The notes under the pieces: generated by a model | Databases searched by the model: none | Told to the model about the DNA's origin: nothing | The model's input: only the letters and a program-made list of their open reading frames with translations | Position numbers and translations under genes: made by a program | Assembly (NCBI GenBank): GCA_948567375.1 | Contig: OX419755.1 | Location: 8,065,001 to 8,129,000 of the forward strand | Source: Lunularia cruciata | Lineage: Eukaryota; Streptophyta; Marchantiopsida; Lunulariales; Lunulariaceae | Direction of reading: 5' to 3' | DNA length: 64,000 nucleotides | Shown here: positions 56,212 through 64,000 of the stretch, piece by piece | Layout of the letters: every line of letters starts with the position of its first letter | Numbering within the stretch: the stretch's first letter is position 1

Positions 56212-56330
56212 GCTAGTACTTCAACCCATAGGAAACTATGGGTTGAAGTTGATATTTTAAACTAATTGATGCTAAAGACCCTTCAACTTGAACATATCAA
56301 CTTCAACCCATAGGAAACTTACTTCCTACT
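56212..56330. repeat. Nested inverted repeat (D2)
   Basis: Palindrome TTCAACCCATAG/CTATGGGTTGAA with a GAAA loop (56220-56247), inside a longer repeat whose far arm is CATATCAACTTCAACCCATA (near 56293). It is the partner of 6950-7066. Confidence 0.75.
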
Positions 56331-56379
56331 TTGTGCACTAATATTTCTCATCCTTTATTAGAAAAAATGGTCAGTCAAG

Positions 56380-57844
56380 TATGGAGCTTGAATTTCATCA
56401 CTAAATCACCAAAAAACATGGGGGTTGGTGGATTCACCTCTTGGTAAGAAGGCAATTCACTGCAGGTGGATTTTTAAGATTGAGAGAAATTCTGATTGTT
56501 TTGTGAGTAGGTACAAGGCAAGACTTGTTGCCAAGGGCTGTCCACATTAATATGGAATTGTTTTTGATGAGACACCAACCCTATTGCCATTTATTCTCAC
56601 TCTCTTACTATTGGCCATTTTAAATAAGTTGAAGCTTTATCAGATGGAATTTGATAAAAAAATTCAGCAGCGGAGATTCGGAGGGGGAGGTCTACATTAT
56701 CCAACCACCTGGATATGGAGATCAAAGATATCCAAACAAATTTTGTTTATTGAAAGACTCTCCCTATGGACTTAAGCAAGCTCCATGAGCTTGGAATGCC
56801 AAGATAAACTCATATCCTTTATACATTGGATAAAGAGTGTGCAGTTCAGATTCTTTGATGTACAGATTACAAGCTGGTGATAAAATGGTTTATTTACTCA
56901 TCTGTTGATGATATGATTATCATCAGTAACTATCAAGATCTAATTAAGCAAATACAAGATCAGTTGAAGGGGAGTTAGGCATGAAGGACTTGGAAGACCT
57001 CAAATACTTCTGGGGCATTGAGTTTATTCAGGACTGCAATGACCTTTGGTTAATTCATCATCAATATTTATTCTCCAAAGAAGTTGGAGAAGCTTGGTAT
57101 AATGGCATGTGAGCCTATTTCTACTCCTCTCCCAACTTCATTTAAGTTAAGTGCAGAAGATGGTTAGTCGTTGGCTGATCCAAATATATACAGGCAGATA
57201 GTTGGAAGTTTGATTTATGAGACTCTTACTAGACCAGATCTAAGCTATGGGGTTGGACTAGTGAGTCTATTTGTACAAGTACCAAGGAGGTCATATCTTG
57301 ACATGATTAGAAATTTTTGCATTATGTGAAGTTTATCATCGAATTTCATCTTCACTGTTTATCTGGTGGATAACCCGTTCTTGACTGATGTGGACTCCGT
57401 AGGAAGTGGAGAATATCTAAGATCAGCATCAAGTTATGTTTTTAATCTTGAAAGTTCTGTACTTAGTTGGTCACCAAAGAAGCAATCTACTGCTGCTTTA
57501 TCATCAATAGAACCAGAATATGGAGGTGCCACTAATATTATGTGTGAATCAATTTGGTTTAAAACCTTTACAAGATATAGGATATGCATTTTTTCCTCTT
57601 ATAATCTTATTACATCAGTAGTATTAAACATGCAAATAATCCAATATTTCATGCCAGGCCCAAACATACCGAGCTCCATTATCATTTCATTAGAGAGGAG
57701 GTCTTGGCTGGAGAAATAGATCTGGCGTATTTTTTCACATGAGCAAGTCGTTGATATTTTAGCCAAAGCTTTAGCTAGAGAAAAATTTGAATAATTCAGA
57801 TTTCATAAAGGCATCCAAGATATTGACATTAGCATGAAGGAGAA
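56380..57844 (+). pseudogene. Ty1/copia RT-RNase H remnant (D2)
   Basis: RT start reads GWWIHLLVRRQF-type in one frame and DSPPGKKAIHC, WIFKIERNSDCFVSRYKARL in another (56405-56530). The palm (DSPYGLKQAP near 56760) and RNase H (57366-57600: RSASSYVFNLESSVLSWSPK, KKQSTAALSSIEPEYGGATN) follow, then the polypurine tract GAAGGAGAA at 57836-57844. It is truncated upstream; a ~290-bp stretch present in D1 (7105-7330) is missing here. Confidence 0.9.
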
Positions 57845-57884
57845 TGTTGATAGAGTATTACAAGCTAATATTCCTAGTTGCCAT

Positions 57885-58156
57885 TGTACGCAAGAAATTT
57901 CAATCACCATTTTTCGCTGATCACCATTTCAAATTTATGGTGAAAAGTGACTCAACATACTTGTATACATTCTCGTCCAATAAATAAATAAATGAACACG
58001 ACTTGTGCCCTGGAAAATCTTGTACACAACAAATTTTAGTCTCCATTTTTCGCTGATCACCATTTCAAATTTATGGTGAAGAGTGACTCAACATACTTCT
58101 ATACATTTTCGTCCAATAAATAAATAAATGAACACGACTTGTGCCCTGGAAAATTT
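57885..58156. repeat. 136-bp tandem duplication
   Basis: 57885-58020 and 58021-58156 are two direct copies (TGTAC(G/A)CAA... to ...CCCTGGAAAAT), starting just inside the copia LTR remnant. D1 has one copy only (8830-8965). Confidence 0.9.
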
Positions 58157-60990
58157 TGCCATTCTTCAGTGAACTTTGGCGTCTCCATTCCCATTTTTCA
58201 CTTCGTAATATAATAATGCCATCTTCTACTACAAATAGCTGCGGCAAATTACATAATGACAGGTGACAGATGAAATCCCCAGCCGCCGAAGGTCTGCATC
58301 TGTCCGGGGATTCCTCTTGTCATTTTGTACTTATGGAATAGAAAAGCATTCCAGATCTGCAATGATTCCGGTGCGTCGACCATAAGAGTTCAGGACATCG
58401 GAATTCAACACGTGGTAGCGGTATGAGGAAAGCTTGTTCAGATTCAAAACGAGATCACTTTGTCTAGCACTGCTATTACAAAGGTCGTGATATCGTTCCC
58501 GCAAGTTTAGAGGTAGTATCCATTCATAGAAGTTGCAAGGATGAATGTTTCACTAAGTCACTAAACCCGGCTCATAGAGCCTTCCAACATTAAACAGGGC
58601 GAGGGCTGTCTACGAACCGACAATTGGACAGATAATCATTAGGAAATGATCTAGACGAATAAATTATCAAACGATGATTGCATCTCAAGACACGAATAAA
58701 AGAACTATGAAATGTCGTCAGTCAGATTCACGTGGCCTCACCGACGAATGATGACCCGTCGTAACCGTGCTGTTTCAATTGAGCCTGGCATGTCTTCCCA
58801 CTTTCCTGTCCTTCCGGACGGGTCTTACTTTGTGCTTGCTCCAAAAGACTATTGTCATCGAGAACAAATACCGACGCATCTCCATCTAATTGACCTCGAC
58901 GTACATGTCGCTGCTGTTGCGAGTTCGCAGTAGTATTGAGTCTTCATGACGATAAGTTACTCGCAGAAGGATTCGAATTGCCGCCCTCTTTCTCCCTCTC
59001 CCCCGAGGACGACGAATGCAAAAACTCTGAAATATGTCACACCGCGTACCTTCTACTTGACCTTAAGACCCTTAGGTCCCTTATTCTCTTAGTTCCTCGT
59101 CATGGAGTTCAAAGAGGTTGACTAATTAAAATTATGACGGATTGGTGAGGTTTTCTCAGTTGCATTTCATCATCTGCAGGTCCTCGACTCGTGACAACGA
59201 CTTGATGATAGCAAGGAAAATGACAACAATAAGTTTGGACCAGATTAGCTATTGTAATAATGAGCTGAATCTATAGCTAGTCTGGATAGTTCATACTGAA
59301 CATAGTATACTGATAGTTCACACAATGGTAGAAGAAACCACCTCCGAGAAGTTTACAAATTCTGAAACTTGGCAAACTCAAGTCCGTTTTGTACTGCATC
59401 GATGATATATTACATAAGTTGAACTGATTACTAAAGAAGTGAGAAGAATTCTGGAGCTGAGTACACGTACTAAGAAGGCTGGCTAAAATCAGCAACTTAC
59501 CTACACACAAGCCAGTAGAACAAGCTGCTGAGGATAGCTCATGGAAAGGTCCCAGTGATTTGACTCCAAACGCAAATCTCTTCTCGACTGTCACCCGCAC
59601 TCACATTTCCGAAATTCTTTCAGCAGTCAATTCCGCTGACCACCACAAACTTCGATATCCGAGTCAACGGGAGTCAGATTTGAGGTTCAGATAGAAGTAG
59701 CTATTCTGCATATTAAACCTTATTCAACTATCATCGCGTGAGAACGATTGACTCTCAGGCACAGGTCTGGCATGGCTCTTGTTTCTAGTTGTTCAGAATT
59801 ACCATGTGCTGTCCCTGTTTTTCAATGCAAAACAGCGTTGAGAGATCTCTGACCGCAAAGAGTCAAGTATCAAAAACATAAAAGAATCTCACATGCTGGT
59901 TGTGGGCTGTGTTTTGAGCAGTTGAGTGGAAGTTGAATCTCCTGAAACGATAGAGCAGAGGTATGGAAGACATAGAATAGCATGGCAAGATCAGACCACA
60001 AGAGTATAAATCACAGCTTGATCTCAATAAGATCAAGCCTCAGTATCCAGAAGTTTCACCACCAACATAACTCTATATCAGTTCAGAAAAGCGTGCAGAA
60101 ACTGGTCATCCACAGTCAAAACATTTCAGAGAAACCTGATCCGCAGATTTGTAAACCTGTCTTTCGAGCAGCTGAGTAAAATTACAAGTATTTGAAGAGA
60201 ACAGTGCTGCTGAAAGAGGTGTGAGCGCCAGAGAATTGAAGGTGAGGTTAGACCACAAGAGGAGAGAACAGAACTTTAAATTACTAGAGGCTTACGGATT
60301 TTCTCAGTAAGCAGATCATTGTTTACCTTCTTGGACGTTTAGACAGAAGTATTAACAGTTGCGTTGGTGTAATCAGTACAATTTCAACGTGCTGCGAACA
60401 ACTTTGTATATTTACACGTCTACAGCTTGAGATGGCTGACCCAACGGTGTTTACCCATGATCCCCCACCGCCATGGCTAATAGCATCCGTTGGTTCCTCA
60501 GTCGACCGTGAAGATGATGAGGGTTAGGAACATCACGGTTGAAACCGTTGAATTATGACAGGTCGCCTTACCACTCAGCAACAGAACAGAATTTATTTCC
60601 ACAGTATAATTTGCGTCCGTGCGGGTGAAGCTTCGGGGGATGGCTTCAAATTAAAAACCCTTTGTCAAAGCGAGCCTGTACAGATTTACAGTTAGCCTAG
60701 CTCCATCCTCACTGGATTAGCAATTGCATATCAGAGTGATGATCAGGAACATAGATTCTTATAGTTGAGGGGACATACTCCCGGTTATAGGTTCTCTGCA
60801 CATTTCCCTCTTTTTAGATATACACGATTCATTACTCCAGTCACATGACGTACTCCCTCATATGTTGACCCCCAGTTTCAGTATGCATACTACGGGCACA
60901 AGTCAACTGACAGTTGTTGTGCATATGTACTGGTCACCAGTACACAGTACTTGTTATAGAGACCGCACTATCCGCATCCGCTTGGCCACC
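58157..60990. other. Less repetitive DNA (D2), no convincing gene
   Basis: It is the partner of 8966-11800. Plus-strand frames 58712-58933 (PVLPDGSYFVLAPKDY, HLHLIDLDVHVAAVASS) and 58936-59121 are adjacent but in different frames and broken in D1. The minus-strand 107-codon frame is at 59277-59600 and the plus-strand 65-codon frame at 59982-60179. A 31-codon frame (MADPTVFTHDPPPPW, about 60432-60527) is open in both copies. None is recognised. Confidence 0.4.
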
Positions 60991-60998
60991 TCTGGATT

Positions 60999-61006
60999 TA
61001 TAAATA
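60999..61006 (+). promoter_or_regulatory. Candidate TATA box (D2)
   Basis: TATAAATA lies 127-134 bp upstream of the ATG at 61133. The partner of 11809-11816. Confidence 0.35.
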
Positions 61007-61132
61007 AAAAACCAGATGTTTGAGTGATTACATTTGTAGAATTGAGATGTTAAAATTCGCTTTTGGAAGGGCTGTCCTGTCTATCCTAGTTATACGTTTT
61101 CTGCATCGATTTAGGAGCGTTAGGAGCGAACT

Positions 61133-61187
61133 ATGATGAACGCCCATTTCTATTCGTTGTTGGTTGTTTTCCTCTGCTCCTTATTCG
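61133..61187 (+). pseudogene. Possible signal-peptide exon (D2)
   Basis: MMNAHFYSLLVVFLCSLFG followed by GGTAATC, a possible splice donor, as in D1. Only one residue differs. Later exons are not identified. The 120-codon frame 61488-61850 downstream (QDLALTDRK, QFQFDLLPTEIY) has no recognised similarity and is broken in D1. Confidence 0.3.
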
Positions 61188-61859
61188 GTAATCTTCCTGT
61201 AGTACCAGTAATCATTCTCGATTTGCACGCTCTGCTCCCTTATTCTAGTGATTCAAGCTTTGAAGGACCTTGAATTGTTCATATGTATAAGCAGCATTTA
61301 GTTTTTGGTTTCTAATGCCTGCGGCACGGATTCAGTTGTCCGGTGAACAAGTATAGCACAATCTGGCGAAATAGTATCCTTGTCGAACACATATACTAAG
61401 TTTCCACCAGGACATGACCAACTACCTCAAATTTCTCCAGTATTATGTAGTTAATCTTTTCTGTTTAGTCTCAAAATTCTCGCCAACATGCAGGATTTGG
61501 CATTGACTGACAGAAAAGTAACAACAAGATTGGATGCAGGAGTTAAAACAGGTGAAGGTAATTCGTGCCATCCGACCAGGCAATTTCAGTTCGATTTGCT
61601 TCCTACAGAAATATATACCAAGCATCAAAACTGCGAGAGCACTTACTCGTTGGTATCGCCACTCCTGAGAAGTCTGCTTGATATTCGGACTCTGGCTCTC
61701 CCTCGGCCATTGCAATTTCAGACAAGTGTTGGTCGATCTCAGATTTTGGAGCTGCAAAGCAGCGGAGTGAGTTTATCATTCAGGCGTTTTACAAGTTTGC
61801 CCGCTGCTGCCCGTGCTGCACACAAACATGTTGACCCAACACCAGGGTGAGCAGCAGCC

Positions 61860-62496
61860 GCGGCTGCTTCTTCGCGAGATATTGATTAATCAAACGATGA
61901 AGCCCAGATTTGCAAAGGTACCAAAATGAACCAGCGAACGAAAATCTTACACTAATTGTCACGTGCCCAGGAATCGGATAAATTCAAACGAGTACCTCCT
62001 CAAAAATTCCAGCACCTCGTCAAAGCTTGACTAATCCACCCTAGCACAAGTAGGAACCGATTAGGACGTATCGTTTATGCGACAGTTTTGATAGGAAGTT
62101 CAGGCCAGAATTCACAAATTTATACGAAGTTACTAAAATGTTGCGGAGGGCTTGACGCGTACGCTACAACATCTGAATTGGCCGAAGAGACTGCAGAACA
62201 AATTGTTTCGTCCGCAATAACGTGTCGAACAATCTTAGACTGCACTTCTATGTGGGAGAGTGCCACTTTTCAAAACCTGTCTTACACGGTCGAAGGAGTT
62301 TCAAACGGCCGTCGTAAGCCACGGACGCGGCCCCCGAGGTCTTAATTTTCAGTAAGCTGATGATTTCATGCTCGAGCCAGTGAAGCGTCTTCTCAAGTGG
62401 CAGATTATCCAGTTTCGAGAATCACTTGTGATGAGACTAGAAGTTTGATACGATATTCGCACACGTACATATGGGAATTGTACCTCATAGCAGGTC
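61860..62496. other. Unassigned DNA right of block D2
   Basis: GC-richer than the transposon regions and unmatched in the window. An 85-codon plus-strand frame (62088-62345) ends RRKPRTRPPRS and is not recognised. I see no transposon features. Confidence 0.35.
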
Positions 62497-64000
62497 CCGC
62501 ATCCTTCTCAGATGTCACTCAGCCATTTGCCGATTTGCTCAATTTAGATCCATTCCTGCATTCCGAATGGCCTGCGGAATCGTCCAGGTAGGGTGGTGCG
62601 GGTTCTATAATAATGAATCGGGTGGGGACCTTCAGTAAGGTCAGTAGTTGGTCCCGGCTCAACTAAATCCTCGTTCTGCCAAAGCCTCGATTTGCAGGAC
62701 AGTCTCTGGTTCTTCCGACGCCTATGGACGTCAATCGAACCTGATCGAGTTACCTCATCCAACCCAGTCGTGCGACTGTCCACTAGGACAGGACTTTGGA
62801 GGCCAATAATTCCAATAACTTCTTTTATAAGTTGAACGAGGGACGAGGCCGACGAAGAATTTTATACCCACCTCAGAACAAGAGGTGGAGACATGGAAAA
62901 ATCAGGCAAACCCCGAGGAGATGGCCAGCTCCATAAGCGCGAGGAAAGGCCCCTGCAACAGCACTAATCTAACCCACGGGAAATCAGCAAAAAGGCCTAG
63001 AGTTTGGAAACGCCAGAGGAGCCAACCCCAGTAAAACGATACCAAGAGTAAGAGGTCCGGGGGAAATAGCAGAAAGATGTTTTACTTAGCGGTAGACCAA
63101 AACAGCAACGCTCCCCACTATGCACACCTTCAGAGTACTTTCGTTTCCTTGTAGAAAAGGGAAAATTAAGGGAATGAAATGAGAGAATCGCCTGCCTTGT
63201 TTATAGATCTCTTCCATTATTACAAGGAGATATAGATTTAAATACGTCACAAAACCCTGGCTCAAACTAGCGGGTTTGTTCCCAAGGTATGTGCATCTTT
63301 GCATACCATTATATGAGAGAGATCATTCTATCTCTATTCTATTTTTTAAGTTTCTTATCCTTTCTTTTACATCTTTACTGACCCCAGCTATAAAGTAACA
63401 CGTAGAGGATTCCAGGGAGTTGCTCTGATTTCTCGGACTTTCAAAGTATTTTTGAAGATCACCGCTAAGTCTCGTTTTGTCAAATCTCCGTTTCTATTGA
63501 ACAATGTACTTCCCATAAAATTTCTGGGAGAAACACCATAAGGTGGTCAATCTAATTCCTCCGACATAGCAACAAGCAGTGAAGGGCAATTCCTCATTTT
63601 TTTATTTTCTAACACTGGTTGGTCGAAGAGTTTTTCGTTTCAACTAAGTCGGAAAATAGCTTCGAAGGCAGTGATTAGTGTGTTCCTCTTAAATCAGCAA
63701 TCCAACTGATGAGAGGAACCTTTCTTCTCATTGTTATATGCCGTTTTATAAAGCATTCTAGAGTGCACTGTTTGTCCCAGGTGCACTGTGAGTCTCGTTC
63801 ATGACCAACGTAATCTTTTCATTCCTTATCCTTCCTTTTTGTATATGCATCCATTCCGTCCGAAGGAATAGGGGAAAGGAGTCAGCCAATGGCACATTAG
63901 AAGAGCCTCTCTCTCCAAACTCAGCAAAATAAAACCTGTCAAAAATGATTTCTTCGGCTGAATACCGCCAAATCGAGTGGGTTGGCGCACCTATCTGGAC
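62497..64000 (-). repeat. Repeat R, inverted copy
   Basis: Read on the minus strand: segment X (63990-63740), the R direct-repeat part (63735-63290), then the internal or long-LTR part (63290-62497). This is the same order without the hAT insertion seen at 14481-15297. Its short frame (62544-62783: SRTTGLDEVTRSGSIDVHRR, RTTLPGRFRRPFGM) is longer than in copy 1. The copy runs off the window end. Confidence 0.7.

Larger units (their letters stand above)
51920..61859. repeat. Duplicated block D2 (partner 3440-12682)
   Basis: Direct-orientation partner of D1. It retains the longer G1 5' LTR and the G1/G2 junction, so it represents the less deleted copy. Confidence 0.9.

Overview
The window looks like intergenic DNA from a large, repeat-rich plant genome, most likely a gymnosperm or another non-angiosperm land plant. 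That assignment is inference: it rests on old, deeply nested LTR retrotransposons of plant type (Ty1/copia, a Ty3/gypsy chromovirus with chromodomain, a Ty3/gypsy element carrying a cytosine methyltransferase-like domain), on AT-rich sequence, and on the lack of any intact host gene. No open frame here looks like a complete functional gene. Almost every coding region is a pseudogene with frameshifts and in-frame stops, many of them explained by C-to-T or G-to-A change. No rRNA, tRNA or CRISPR array was seen.

I use these labels. G1 is a Ty3/gypsy family with a ~692-bp LTR (TGTAACACC...GGCTCACA) and 4-bp target duplications. G2 is a Ty3/gypsy family encoding protease, DNA methyltransferase-like domain, RT, RNase H and integrase. 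G3 is a chromovirus with ~425-bp LTRs. CCE is a TG...CA element with 5-bp target duplications whose only coding region is a long coiled-coil protein. R is an unclassified LTR-like repeat. P and D are duplicated blocks.

Layout: 1-3110 is block P1 (coiled-coil remnant, inverted G1 protease piece, G1 RNase H/integrase). 3440-12682 is block D1 (G1 LTR remnant, G2 integrase tail, mobile-element tail, CCE-related protein domain on the minus strand, copia remnant, then ~3.7 kb of less repetitive DNA with a possible promoter and signal-peptide exon). 12683-15790 is R, with a non-autonomous hAT-like insertion. 15791-17345 is an inverted copia fragment. 17346-20684 is unassigned. 20685-25778 is block P2 with two G1 solo LTRs, followed by a G1 3' LTR (25779-30239) split by a minus-strand CCE (26320-30096). 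30240-35304 is G2.

G2 is split by a G1 element on the minus strand (35305-53188). The 3' LTR of that G1 is split by a plus-strand CCE (35644-46026), the CCE by G3 (39821-44563), and G3 by a G1 solo LTR (42096-42788). Target duplications are visible at each step. G2 resumes at 53193 inside block D2 (51920-61859). The window ends with unassigned DNA and an inverted copy of R.

P1 and D1 are nearly adjacent, while P2 and D2 lie ~27.5 kb apart in the same order and orientation. The simplest reading is one ancestral duplication of ~41 kb whose left copy later lost its centre. The two most notable items are the methyltransferase-like domain embedded in G2 and the CCE family, which has LTR-like ends but carries only a coiled-coil protein with a conserved N-terminal domain I do not recognise.
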